From positions 1 to 55,329 of IMG/VR virus record IMGVR_UViG_3300021091_000091: 55,329 nt of DNA, one strand, 5' to 3'. The position numbers and the translations under genes were made by a program. The DNA comes from a virus. Numbering within the stretch: position 1 is the first letter of the stretch; every line of letters begins with the position of its first letter. The notes beneath the pieces were generated by a model. That model did no database searches and was not told the origin of the DNA. It worked only from the letters and a program-made list of their open reading frames with translations. Shown one piece after another: positions 1-8,523 of this stretch.

Positions 1-89
1 TCCAAAGCGATTTTAGCATTAGCAATAGCAGTTTCACGAACAGCTTTAGCATCAGCAATTGCTTCTTTTAACAATTTTGAACTTGCCAT
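1..89 (-). CDS. Partial alanine-rich head protein (N-terminus only)
   Basis: Only the first 29 codons are inside the window; the gene continues past base 1. The start ATG lies at 89-87, preceded by AAGGAAAAAA, a plausible ribosome binding site. The peptide begins MASSKLLKEAIADAKAV and is a charged, alanine-rich helix. It follows the protease and scaffold-like genes, where T4 has gp22 and gp23, so a prohead core protein or the start of the major capsid protein is possible. The fragment is too short to choose. Confidence 0.55.
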   Translation of the reverse strand, partial: MASSKLLKEAIADAKAVRETAIANAKIAL

Positions 90-200
90 TTTTTTCCTTA
101 TTTGTAGGATTTGTTAAGCTATTAAAAAAATTTCAGCTTAAATAGAATTATTTGATTGGCTTTTTGGTCACTACACAAAAGTGAGTATTCATTTACCAAT

Positions 201-224
201 AAAAAACACATATAGAAATGTGTT
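201..224 (-). terminator. Rho-independent terminator
   Basis: On the minus strand AACACAT and ATGTGTT form a 7-bp stem with a 6-base loop, followed by a run of T. It lies 63 bases past the stop of the 287-1312 gene and before the gene starting at 89. The stem is AT-rich, so strength is uncertain. Confidence 0.55.
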
Positions 225-233
225 ATTGTATGA

Positions 234-241
234 ATAAATAT
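234..241 (-). promoter_or_regulatory. ATATTTAT element (candidate late promoter)
   Basis: Exact copy of the octamer found in most gaps of the window. This one sits just upstream of the terminator hairpin and about 145 bases before the next start codon, unlike the 15-41 base spacing elsewhere. Confidence 0.35.
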
Positions 242-286
242 ATTAAAATTAATAAAAACGTAATTTTCTAAAGATTTTTTTAGAAA

Positions 287-1312
287 TTATCCTTTGCGTT
301 TGATAGATGATAGTTGGTCTAAATCGTAATCAGCGTACATAGAACTAACTTTATTATCAAGTTCTATTTCTAATTTTTGCTTTTGTACATTTAACTTTTT
401 AAGGTTTTCAACATTTTGTTTTGCCTTATCAGTTCCTTTATTTAATTTATATTTTTCTAATTCAGATTGAATTGCCATCAATACTTTAGCTATATCATTT
501 TGAATACCAGCAACACCTCTAGCTTCATTTACTACTCCTTCGGGTACACAATTTGGAACTTGCTTACCACCTTTGTTTTTCATTCCAACTTGCTTATATC
601 CTTTCCAACAAGGACCTGCTTCACTAACTACTTCTTCTCTGTGTGGTGCTTTAATTCCGTAATCTTTCTTTATATCAGATAGTCTTTGTAGTATTCCTTT
701 TAGAGTAGTTTGAAACTTCATTTTTTGTTCTGGATTTTTTGTAGATGAAATTTTATCTCTAAGTTTTTTTACTCTATCGTTATATCTTTGTATTTTTTCA
801 CCTGTTGTTTTTGCAGGTTCTTCATTTATTTTTTTTATTTTTTTATACCAATTCATAGTTGATAAAGTAGCATCTATATTAGCTTTAAGGTTTTCTTTTT
901 CTTTAGGATTTTTAGATTTTGTTAGCATGTTTTGCAAACTCTTAATACTTCTTTGCAAATCTTTCATTAATTGTGCATCCATATCCTCATTAATACCTTC
1001 GTTTGAATCACCATATTCATGATAATTTCCAGATGCTTGAGAAATATAGTTTTCTGCTTTAGAAATATGGTCTTGAATCCAAGCTGGGATTTGTTTTTCA
1101 TCCTTACCCATTTTAGCTTTTAATTCAGTTGCCATTTTAATAATAGTATCTAACTGATTTTGTCCCATAGAAACTTCGTGGTCTTCACCTTCAGCTTCAT
1201 TTACAGGTTTAAATGCACTTGCGTATGGATTAGAATATACTTTACCATATTCAAATTTCTTACCACCCATAGTAAAAGAACCCTTTCCAGCTAAATCAGT
1301 TAAACGAATCAT
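287..1312 (-). CDS. Tagged coiled-coil head protein, scaffold (gp22-like) candidate
   Basis: 341 residues, lysine-rich and mostly helical. It starts MIRLTDLAGK, a variant of the tag shared by many proteins here but without the glutamate at the end. Possible prohead-protease sites of the form V/I-x-E are seen at residues 37-39 (VNE-A), 107-109 (INE-D), 162-164 (INE-E), 229-231 (VSE-A) and 261-263 (VNE-A). Two coiled-coil blocks (about 110-165 and 172-220) look like each other. A Cys-Trp segment near 235-256 (GPCWKGYKQVG, then PNCVPEG) is of a kind common in marine T4-like phage proteins. Position after gp21 fits T4 gp22, a core protein that gp21 cuts into small peptides. Function inferred from position and cleavage motifs. 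Confidence 0.6.
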   Translation of the reverse strand: MIRLTDLAGKGSFTMGGKKFEYGKVYSNPYASAFKPVNEAEGEDHEVSMGQNQLDTIIKMATELKAKMGKDEKQIPAWIQDHISKAENYISQASGNYHEYGDSNEGINEDMDAQLMKDLQRSIKSLQNMLTKSKNPKEKENLKANIDATLSTMNWYKKIKKINEEPAKTTGEKIQRYNDRVKKLRDKISSTKNPEQKMKFQTTLKGILQRLSDIKKDYGIKAPHREEVVSEAGPCWKGYKQVGMKNKGGKQVPNCVPEGVVNEARGVAGIQNDIAKVLMAIQSELEKYKLNKGTDKAKQNVENLKKLNVQKQKLEIELDNKVSSMYADYDLDQLSSIKRKG

Positions 1313-1315
1313 ATC

Positions 1316-1873
1316 TTATTTCTTTTTCATTGCAAGTCTTTCTCTCATTACATCGGTTGGGATATCAGAGATTTCATAGTAACGATTTAAGATGTGACCC
1401 ATATCTTCATATAAAGCGTGTAATCTTTCATCCATTGCTTTTGCTTCTACTGAGAACTTATCAAATTGTTGCCCCAATTTTTGCAATTCCAACATATTTC
1501 TTTTTACAGTTTGAGCATCAAACCAATCGTTAGCCTCTCTCAATGATAATTCTTTTGCAGCCTCAACGATTGCACCCAATGTTTCCGCAACTTCAGTCAT
1601 ATCTGAATTGCGCTTCATTTGGTCTTGGAAAGTATTATAAGTTGAAATGATTTCTAAGAAATGCTTTTTAACTTCTAAAGAAAGTTTTCTATCAGGTTGT
1701 TCTAAGTTCTCTTTAATAGAAAACTTACCGTCTTTAATCTTTATTTCATTAATTGCAGTCTTACGAATATCATTATATCCCTTAGCTACTTTAGTTACAT
1801 ACTTTGGTTCTTCAACTTTTAGTTTAAATCTATTGTTGTGAACGTATGTGTATAAATCAAAATTCTTATTCAT
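1316..1873 (-). CDS. Unknown helical protein in the head-assembly cluster
   Basis: 185 residues, acidic and basic in alternation, mainly helical after residue 60, with a basic KKK end. No recognisable enzyme motif, signal peptide or membrane segment. It lies one base from the end of the prohead-protease gene and three bases before the scaffold candidate, so it is expressed with head genes. A core or internal head protein is the simplest reading, but I do not recognise the family. Confidence 0.6.
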   Translation of the reverse strand: MNKNFDLYTYVHNNRFKLKVEEPKYVTKVAKGYNDIRKTAINEIKIKDGKFSIKENLEQPDRKLSLEVKKHFLEIISTYNTFQDQMKRNSDMTEVAETLGAIVEAAKELSLREANDWFDAQTVKRNMLELQKLGQQFDKFSVEAKAMDERLHALYEDMGHILNRYYEISDIPTDVMRERLAMKKK

Positions 1874-1874
1874 A

Positions 1875-2471
1875 TTACGCTATTTCAGTTATAATTTCTC
1901 TCATTAAATCCTGTGCCTTGCAGTATTCACCACATACATCAGTACCAATTTGTTTTAGTGGATTTACGGATTCATTCATTGGGACCATAAATGCACCATG
2001 TGTAGATGGATTTGAAACAAAATCCCAACCAATTAATTCAAAATCTTCTTGTACTTCAACTCTATTTCCGTTAAGTGGTTTTGTAGAACCCATACCTCTT
2101 GATGAAATACCTAATAAGATACCTGCTTTTAATAATTCTTTAAGAATATTACCAGAAGGAGTTCCTAAAATTTCTACAGTACCACATAGGTCATCACCAT
2201 CCCACCAAATTTCTTTTATATTATGAGATACATTTTTGAGGTTGATAACTGTAGAATCGGGATGGTCTAATTCACCCAATGCTCTACGCTCCTTTATAAA
2301 AGTTGAATGATATTTCTTAGCTTCTCTTTCTAAAATTGGTTTTGGATATACCCTTCCATTTTGGTTTTCCGCACCAGCTCTTTGTAGAACACCTTTGACA
2401 ATCGTTCTACCAACTTCATCTTCTTTTACCTTACCTTCAAATAAGTGTGTTTCTATTAAAAGAGACTTCAT
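1875..2471 (-). CDS. 21: Prohead core protease (gp21-like)
   Basis: 198 residues, matching the T4 gp21 family of serine proteases that mature the prohead. The conserved GELDHP segment gives the catalytic histidine (H70), and GISSRG near 121-126 gives the nucleophile serine (S123 or S124). The early NQNGRVYP motif is also typical. In T4 this enzyme sits inside the prohead and cuts scaffold, capsid and internal proteins after (L/I)-x-E. That specificity matters here because many proteins in the window carry an N-terminal tag ending in that motif. Gene order portal - small genes - protease - scaffold candidate follows T4. Confidence 0.9.
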   Translation of the reverse strand: MKSLLIETHLFEGKVKEDEVGRTIVKGVLQRAGAENQNGRVYPKPILEREAKKYHSTFIKERRALGELDHPDSTVINLKNVSHNIKEIWWDGDDLCGTVEILGTPSGNILKELLKAGILLGISSRGMGSTKPLNGNRVEVQEDFELIGWDFVSNPSTHGAFMVPMNESVNPLKQIGTDVCGEYCKAQDLMREIITEIA

Positions 2472-2472
2472 A

Positions 2473-3147
2473 TTATTTTTTAATTTTATTTAACGATTCC
2501 ATTTTGCTTCTAATCTTAGAAACCATAGTACCTAATTGAGATTTATCTACACCAATAGCATCAACGACTTTTGCAACTAATTGAAGTTTTTGTATATTAT
2601 TTAATTTAGCATCTTTAATTTTATCAATAGCAATTCCCAATCTTTGTTTAACTACAGATGGAATAGTTGCTTTTGGTAATTCTGCAGAAATATCTTCTTT
2701 TACTTTGTAAGTTTCCCCATCCACTTCAAATTCATCTTCACCTTTTTCTTTAGCATCAGATACAGCTGCGCCAAATGCATTACCTTCGGATTTTTCTCCT
2801 CTACTATTCCAAGAAGATTCTATTTTATTAAAGAATGATTTTTTTTCTTCATCACTCATTTGAGATATTGATTTTCCAGATTTTTCTAAAGCCTTTTTGA
2901 AAAATTGTTGATATTCTTCTTCCTCAATCATTACTTCTTTTACTAATTCTTTAAGTCTATCTTTTGTTATAGTTTCTTTTTTCATTGGTAATCCTTTATG
3001 TTTTGTAGATGCAAAATCTTTAGCATCTTTTTTTGTCATTGAATCTGCTGCTTTTTGTACTTCAGCAGATGGTGCATCAATATCACCTTTTTGAGTGGCA
3101 TGTACCATACCCATAAATCTTTGTTGTGCTTTAGATACTGCTGGCAT
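2473..3147 (-). CDS. Head-region protein with DUF3008-like N-terminus
   Basis: 224 residues. The first 50 or so (MPAVSKAQQRFMGMVHA onwards) look like the small DUF3008 family, whose function is unknown. A second start-like segment, MKKETITKDRLKELVKE at about 55-71, then leads into an acidic helical region, so two small proteins may have fused. The middle (about 80-150) is rich in E, K and S. It lies between portal and protease where T4 has gp67 and gp68, the small core proteins. A core or internal protein role is inferred from position only. Confidence 0.6.
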   Translation of the reverse strand: MPAVSKAQQRFMGMVHATQKGDIDAPSAEVQKAADSMTKKDAKDFASTKHKGLPMKKETITKDRLKELVKEVMIEEEEYQQFFKKALEKSGKSISQMSDEEKKSFFNKIESSWNSRGEKSEGNAFGAAVSDAKEKGEDEFEVDGETYKVKEDISAELPKATIPSVVKQRLGIAIDKIKDAKLNNIQKLQLVAKVVDAIGVDKSQLGTMVSKIRSKMESLNKIKK

Positions 3148-3148
3148 A

Positions 3149-3703
3149 TTACAATTTTCTCATTTTTTCCGTAATTCCCATTAACCTTTCTCTGATTTTG
3201 TATAGGGCTGCATTTGTTCTTTTCCAGTAATCTTCTTTTTTAAGTCCGTTTTCAGTCTTAATTTTAGAGTACCAATTTACAAACTTCTCTATTTCAGAAA
3301 GTTGTTTATGTATATTAGAAACACCCCTACCAACTTTTGCTTTTGGTGAGGACATTTCTCTTTTTAATTCTAACCAACGATTTTCAGCTACAATCATTCC
3401 ACTAATATCCGCTACTTTTTCATTATCAATTTTTTTAGCTGCGGTTGGTTTTAGAGGAAGTCCTTCTTTTCTACTAGCAGGTACATCACCTAATGCATAA
3501 TCTTTTTCACCTTCTTTAACAATCGTACCACCTGTAACACTAGCCAATCTTTTATTTTTCTTTTTCTCAGAGCCAGGCTTTGTAAATGCAGCAGGTGTAT
3601 CGTAACCTGCAATATCTCCTGTTACTGTCATTTCTTCCAAAGTTTTTTGGATATATTTTTCTCTGATATACTTACGAATGGCCTCTTTTAATCTAGCTTC
3701 CAT
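3149..3703 (-). CDS. Head-region core protein candidate
   Basis: 184 residues, basic at the start (MEARLKEAIRKYIREKY), then a TVTGDIAGYDTPAAF segment that I recognise as recurring in T4-like phage head-region proteins, then lysine-rich helices. No catalytic motif. Starts at the stop codon of the 3703-4572 gene, so the two are translationally coupled. Position between portal and protease suggests a prohead core role like T4 gp67/gp68; sequence alone does not prove it. Confidence 0.6.
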   Translation of the reverse strand: MEARLKEAIRKYIREKYIQKTLEEMTVTGDIAGYDTPAAFTKPGSEKKKNKRLASVTGGTIVKEGEKDYALGDVPASRKEGLPLKPTAAKKIDNEKVADISGMIVAENRWLELKREMSSPKAKVGRGVSNIHKQLSEIEKFVNWYSKIKTENGLKKEDYWKRTNAALYKIRERLMGITEKMRKL

Positions 3704-4572
3704 TATTTTATTTTGGATTTTAGTTCTTTAATAAGCTCATAAGAAAGCATTATTGATGAAACTTGAGAATCAGATACAGTTTTTCCAATTTTCATTTTAT
3801 CTAAAATGGATATGGTTTCTGAAAGTTTGATTTGTGTAACTTTATCTTCTAATTTTACTTTAATACCCTCTAATTCAGAAATTATATTTGGTAATTCTTT
3901 TCCAACATAATCTGTAAATTTAGTGGTATTAGTAATATTATTGATATATTCTTTCAACAAATTTTTTTGTGAATTGTCTAAATTAGTGTATTTTTTGTTG
4001 AAAGTTTCTACTAGAATCTTATATGTAAGTAATCTAAGGTCTTTATCTTGTTGTTTATAGGATTCAATCAATTTTTTATCTTCGGTTGGTTGAGTTTGTT
4101 GAGCTGGTTTAGAAGTGATGTTTTCAATTAGGGTAATTTTAGAATTAAAGATATCTTTGATATCATATCCTTCTGCTCTTTTAGATTCGAATACTTTATA
4201 TATAGATGCTAATACTTTATAGTTAGAAATAGGGGAACTAAGGAATTGTTCAATTTCAAATTTTGCTGAAATTTCTTTAATAAGATTATATTTTTCTTTT
4301 GAAAGATTGGATATATTAAGTTTACTATGTGCATCACACACAGTTTCTACTAATTTATCAGCTTTTGTTTCTGAATTATATTTTTCTTTAAGAAGTATAT
4401 CATATAGACGTAATTCTTTGTTCAACTCCGTATTAGGAGCAAAGAATTCAGCCACTATTTTCTTTGCGTTTTCAGACTTATCTCCATTAAGAATTTCAAG
4501 CGTTATCTGCCTTACTAAAAGCTCAAATAACACTCCAGTATTCTTAAACTTTGAGTGTTTAATTTTTTTCAT
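3703..4572 (-). CDS. Conserved T4-like phage protein, unknown function
   Basis: 289 residues, all-helical, lysine and isoleucine rich. The opening KNTGVLFELLVRQITLEIL resembles a conserved hypothetical protein next to the portal gene in marine T4-like phages. No enzyme or membrane motif was found. The 66-base gap upstream of the start carries an ATATTTAT element at 4614-4621. It heads the cluster running through the protease and scaffold candidate, so a head-assembly role is likely but not shown. Confidence 0.65.
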   Translation of the reverse strand: MKKIKHSKFKNTGVLFELLVRQITLEILNGDKSENAKKIVAEFFAPNTELNKELRLYDILLKEKYNSETKADKLVETVCDAHSKLNISNLSKEKYNLIKEISAKFEIEQFLSSPISNYKVLASIYKVFESKRAEGYDIKDIFNSKITLIENITSKPAQQTQPTEDKKLIESYKQQDKDLRLLTYKILVETFNKKYTNLDNSQKNLLKEYINNITNTTKFTDYVGKELPNIISELEGIKVKLEDKVTQIKLSETISILDKMKIGKTVSDSQVSSIMLSYELIKELKSKIK

Positions 4573-4612
4573 TTACTTACCCTATATTTATTCTACCCTA
4601 TAAATTAACACA

Positions 4613-4621
4613 TATAAATAT
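4613..4621 (-). promoter_or_regulatory. ATATTTAT element (candidate late promoter)
   Basis: Reads GTTTATATTTATATG on the minus strand, 41 bases before the start at 4572 and in the gap after the portal gene. Would drive the portal-to-scaffold small-gene cluster. Confidence 0.45.
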
Positions 4622-4638
4622 AAACAAATTTTTCTTTA

Positions 4639-6414
4639 TTAAATTTTAGTTTCATCTAATAGGTTTTTTTCATCAAGCATACCTGATTTTTCGTTCAAAA
4701 ACTTCTTTTTTGATGAAATTCCATTTATATATTCACGTGCTAGTTTTTTAGCGTTTGTATTTAATCCTCTATCTTCTCTTTTTCTTTCTTTATGATAATC
4801 ATCATATCCCAATGGGTCTCTACCATATGGATGTTTATCTTTACCATAGGTATTTCCCTCTTTAGGTCTACCAACTCCTCTATTAAGTTCTATTTCAGTT
4901 TTTAATTTACTTATTTCTTCCTCAACATTTTGCTGTTGTGGTGGATTTGCTGGGTCCTGTCCTTGTTGTTCGATTGATGTCTGTCTAAAGCGGTCTTTAA
5001 GGTCTAATATCACTTTAGCTCTTTCAATATCAATTTCATCTTGTGATAATGAAAATACATTATTATAAGTCCAATCAGATGATAACATATTTAATGCTTT
5101 AACATCACTTGCCAATCTAACTTTTTCAGTCCACAAATTAACCTTTTCTTGCTCATATATTGTAGAAGCATTTGTTAAATTTAATTCAAAATTCGTCATT
5201 TCAGAATCTTCAATACCATTTGCTGCCAAATGAACAACTGCCATTTTAGCTAATTCACTTACAACTGTTCGTTGAATTCTTTCAATAGTTCTTGCAAAAC
5301 GTACATCTTCTGCAGCTAATGTTGCTTTACCATTTACATTTTCATCATAAGATAAGTAAGCTTTTGGTACTCTTAAAGCTGCAAATAATTTGTTTTTAAG
5401 ATAATCAATATCTTCGATTGCTGCATAATCTAATCCTTGCAAATTATCAATAGTTGTACCACTATCACTACCACGTACAGGAAGGAAGAAATCTTCAGTA
5501 AGATTTTGTATATTGTATTTTAAATTATAATCTCCTGTATTTTTATCAACAAATGGGGTTTTCTTCATTTTATTGATAATCTTCTGCATATAGTTATCCA
5601 CTTCTTGCGGTGGAATATTACCTATATCTATTTTAAATACTCTTTTTTCAGGTGCTCTCATAATACGATGGATTAACATCGCATCCTCCATAAGAGATAG
5701 TTGTTTCCAAATTCTTCTTGCTCCTTCAACCATTGATTTACCATATGGAAGAAAATTAGTATCTGATAACATACGAAAATGGGCCATCTCATATTGCTCA
5801 TATTCTTTTTTACCAAATCTGTCCAACTCTACCCTATATTTAACGTAATCAGGATTATTAGGGTCAGTACCCTCTAATCTCTCTACATTATAAGTTGAGT
5901 GAGGTGCTACATTAATAATACCTTTACCAGGAAGAATTTCTAATGCTACAAATGCATCACCATATTTTACCAAATTTCTAATCCAAGGCCACAAATTAAA
6001 TTCTATGTTCATAATATCATAGAATAAATTATGAAGCATTTCTCTTACATTCTCATTTGTGGATTTAATCTGAAGTACATCACCATATTCGTTTTTAGTT
6101 GTACTTTCATCTGCATATATATCAAGTGCTGAACCTATAATTGGGTCCATATCCATAGCATCATAATCTCTAAAAAGTTCTCTACGAACTTGATGGTATG
6201 CCATTGATTGTGCACCCTGATGGGTTTCGAAGTATGAACGTTGTAACTTTGTGTACCTATCTCTTAGGTTTACAAAATTTGTATTTGATTGTCTATCTTC
6301 AACATCTATAACTCTACGTTTACCATCTTTATCAACAGTTACTATTGCATTCGTTGAAAATAATTTTTTAAGTCTCCCAAAGAAACTTCTATCGTCTTGG
6401 AATTGTTCTGCCAT
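4639..6414 (-). CDS. 20: Portal vertex protein (gp20-like)
   Basis: 591 residues, a little longer than T4 gp20 (524). The N-terminal part (RRELFRDYDAMDMDPIIGSALDIYADESTT) followed by NVREMLHNLFYDIMN and the WPWIRNLVKYGDAFVALE stretch are characteristic of the T4-type portal. The portal forms the dodecameric ring at the head vertex, nucleates the prohead and is the channel for DNA packaging and ejection. The C-terminal 100 residues are charged and low in complexity (a QQ/PP stretch, then a KDKHPYGRDP segment). It lies downstream of the terminase gene with one small gene between; tail sheath and tube genes, which sit here in T4, are missing. Confidence 0.92.
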   Translation of the reverse strand: MAEQFQDDRSFFGRLKKLFSTNAIVTVDKDGKRRVIDVEDRQSNTNFVNLRDRYTKLQRSYFETHQGAQSMAYHQVRRELFRDYDAMDMDPIIGSALDIYADESTTKNEYGDVLQIKSTNENVREMLHNLFYDIMNIEFNLWPWIRNLVKYGDAFVALEILPGKGIINVAPHSTYNVERLEGTDPNNPDYVKYRVELDRFGKKEYEQYEMAHFRMLSDTNFLPYGKSMVEGARRIWKQLSLMEDAMLIHRIMRAPEKRVFKIDIGNIPPQEVDNYMQKIINKMKKTPFVDKNTGDYNLKYNIQNLTEDFFLPVRGSDSGTTIDNLQGLDYAAIEDIDYLKNKLFAALRVPKAYLSYDENVNGKATLAAEDVRFARTIERIQRTVVSELAKMAVVHLAANGIEDSEMTNFELNLTNASTIYEQEKVNLWTEKVRLASDVKALNMLSSDWTYNNVFSLSQDEIDIERAKVILDLKDRFRQTSIEQQGQDPANPPQQQNVEEEISKLKTEIELNRGVGRPKEGNTYGKDKHPYGRDPLGYDDYHKERKREDRGLNTNAKKLAREYINGISSKKKFLNEKSGMLDEKNLLDETKI

Positions 6415-6422
6415 AATTTATT

Positions 6423-6860
6423 TTACCATTTTCTACAAGACCAATATCTTGCTTTTGTTCTCGGACCAGGATTATCACAATTGTGTCTAGCTCTAAAGTT
6501 TGCTCTCCTGCCAGGGTTATTCTTTTTGATTTTCATACCCTTCTGACCGAAGTTTACTTTAATAACTTTACCAGTCTTAGGGTTTTTTACATATACCTTA
6601 AATTTCTTTACATCACCGGCTGTTGGTTTACCCAATTTTACCTCTCTACCTTGATACTCTGCTTCGTAAACACAACCACAATTAGCCTCATCTAATGAAG
6701 TTTGATAAGATTTAAGATATGCAATAAAATCATCCATATCTTCTTGCTCAACATCTAATTCATCATAATCATCTAATGGGTTATCTGCCGGTGTATCTCC
6801 TTTTGAGTATGCTTTATCAATATACTCATCTTCTTTTAGAATATTTGTTAGTTTAATCAT
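6423..6860 (-). CDS. Tagged internal/structural protein with cysteine-rich C-terminus
   Basis: 145 residues. It begins MIKLTNILKE-D, a clear copy of the capsid-targeting-like tag with an L-x-E cleavage motif, then an acidic region, then a second possible site SLDE-A near residue 58. The C-terminal half (GKVIKVNFGQKGMKIKKNN, then RARHNCDNPGPRTKARYWSC) belongs to a family I recognise as frequent in marine T4-like phages; its function is unknown. A good AGGAAA ribosome binding site precedes the start. Placement between terminase and portal, the tag and the upstream ATATTTAT element suggest a late protein packaged in the head. Confidence 0.7.
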   Translation of the reverse strand: MIKLTNILKEDEYIDKAYSKGDTPADNPLDDYDELDVEQEDMDDFIAYLKSYQTSLDEANCGCVYEAEYQGREVKLGKPTAGDVKKFKVYVKNPKTGKVIKVNFGQKGMKIKKNNPGRRANFRARHNCDNPGPRTKARYWSCRKW

Positions 6861-6889
6861 TTTGGTTTCCTTTTATTTTGACATATATC

Positions 6890-6907
6890 ATAAATATCAG
6901 TATTTAT
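6890..6907 (-). promoter_or_regulatory. ATATTTAT element inside an AT-rich inverted repeat
   Basis: ATAAATA and TATTTAT form a 7-bp inverted repeat with a four-base loop (6890-6907); the first arm includes the ATATTTAT octamer, 29 bases before the start at 6860. TTTG with N20 then TATATGTC overlaps it, a weaker host-promoter match. Confidence 0.4.
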
Positions 6908-6921
6908 CAAAACCCTACATT

Positions 6922-8523
6922 TTATAACCATTGCGATAGGTCTTCAATATCATTTCCAATTTTCATTTTCCAAGGATTATCATCTCTATTAGTAGGACCA
7001 TAAACTCCTTGATATTGAGTATTTGCAGAAATATTACCTAAAGCCGTTTTTGTAAGGTCAATACCTTCTTGTCTTAGACGAAGTGCAGTATCCCTAACCC
7101 ATAATCCAATACTAAATGCCATTGTCAAATCATCATTATAACTTTTCAAAGCTTCTGCTCTACCATTATGAAATATAAATGTAAACAATTCATCTATCAA
7201 CCGATTAGAACGAATTGTAACCGCTTTTTCTTTAAAATATTCATCTAATTTTGATATAATAAGTGGTCTTGTCTTAATCGTTGTAGAAAATCCAGCAACC
7301 ATCTGTCTTTCATCCGTACGGTATTTATTTTTCATTTGGTGCTCAACATCTACATATTTTAAATCTTTACTCATATAGAATAAGTTTTTATATTGCCTAT
7401 CTATACATTGCTGAATACATGCCCATCCAATATTTGAGTTTTCAACAACTAATAAAGCATCGTTATATTCAGTAGAAAGATTTACCAAAAAATTTCCAAA
7501 ATCTTTTGTATCAATTTTACCTCTATACTCAGCTACCTGAATTGCATTTATAATATCCATAACATGGCATGCCGAATAGTCAGAACCATCACCTCTTGCT
7601 ACGTCTGCTACAACCATATAAGAACCATTTGCTGTTGGATATTCCCATCTCCACAAATTGCCATCGAATCCAGTTTTTTCTATGGGGTCTTGACAATATG
7701 TTTCTTTATAAAACATTAATATATCAGGATCAATTACAGTATCACCAGAAGATACAAAATCACAATCACACTCTTGGGCTGCTTTTTTTGGACCTAATAA
7801 TTTTTCTTGTTCATCTCTCCAATTTTTGTCTCTCTCAGGATGAACTGTCCAATGTAGTTTTATAGTATTAAATGGATTAATTCCATCCTCTGCACCTAAC
7901 CAAGTTTTATGAAACCAATTACCTACTCCATTTGGTGTTGATAATGCTATACAACTACCTCCCGTTGCAAGTGTAGATTGAGCGGATACCCAAATATCAT
8001 CTATTTCTTCAATAAATGCTGCTTCATCAAATATTAATAGTGATAGTGCTTCCGAACGTCCAGCATCTGCTGATGAAGCAATGGCTTTAATTTGTGAACC
8101 ATTAGATAATCGTAAAGAGAGTTTATTATCTTCCATTGAGCCACCTTTTAACCAAGATGGAAGAAGGTCATGCATAACTCTTACTTTTGTTACTAAGTTT
8201 TTAGCAACATCTTGTTTTGTTGCAATTACTAATATATTAAAATCAGAATTAAACAACATACTCCAAAGTGAAAATCCTGCACAAAGAGTGGAAATACCTG
8301 TTTGGCGTGATTTAAGTATTATATTAAAACGATTATTTTTAAATTCAGTAAGGGTTTTTTCCTGAAATGGGTAAAGATGAAAAGGTATTTTACCTCTGAC
8401 TGGGTGCTGAATCATGCAATACTTTTTGGAAAAATGTATAGGGTCTGCAGCACACTTTTTATATTCTTCAGCTATAATCTCTTTTAAAGATTTTTTTTGT
8501 GTTATTCCTAAATTCTGAGCCAT
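6922..8523 (-). CDS. 17: Terminase large subunit (gp17-like)
   Basis: 533 residues. The packaging ATPase domain shows a Walker A-like SRQTGIST at about 72-79 and a Walker B LLIFDEAAF at 162-170 with D166 and E167. The C-terminal RNase H-like nuclease shows VVADVARGDGSDYSA around 304-318 with the metal-binding aspartates. This motor docks on the portal, translocates DNA into the prohead and cuts concatemers. It is shorter than T4 gp17 (610), lacking extra N-terminal sequence. Its start overlaps the stop of the 8523-9215 gene (TAATG), as for coupled terminase subunits. Confidence 0.93.
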   Translation of the reverse strand: MAQNLGITQKKSLKEIIAEEYKKCAADPIHFSKKYCMIQHPVRGKIPFHLYPFQEKTLTEFKNNRFNIILKSRQTGISTLCAGFSLWSMLFNSDFNILVIATKQDVAKNLVTKVRVMHDLLPSWLKGGSMEDNKLSLRLSNGSQIKAIASSADAGRSEALSLLIFDEAAFIEEIDDIWVSAQSTLATGGSCIALSTPNGVGNWFHKTWLGAEDGINPFNTIKLHWTVHPERDKNWRDEQEKLLGPKKAAQECDCDFVSSGDTVIDPDILMFYKETYCQDPIEKTGFDGNLWRWEYPTANGSYMVVADVARGDGSDYSACHVMDIINAIQVAEYRGKIDTKDFGNFLVNLSTEYNDALLVVENSNIGWACIQQCIDRQYKNLFYMSKDLKYVDVEHQMKNKYRTDERQMVAGFSTTIKTRPLIISKLDEYFKEKAVTIRSNRLIDELFTFIFHNGRAEALKSYNDDLTMAFSIGLWVRDTALRLRQEGIDLTKTALGNISANTQYQGVYGPTNRDDNPWKMKIGNDIEDLSQWL

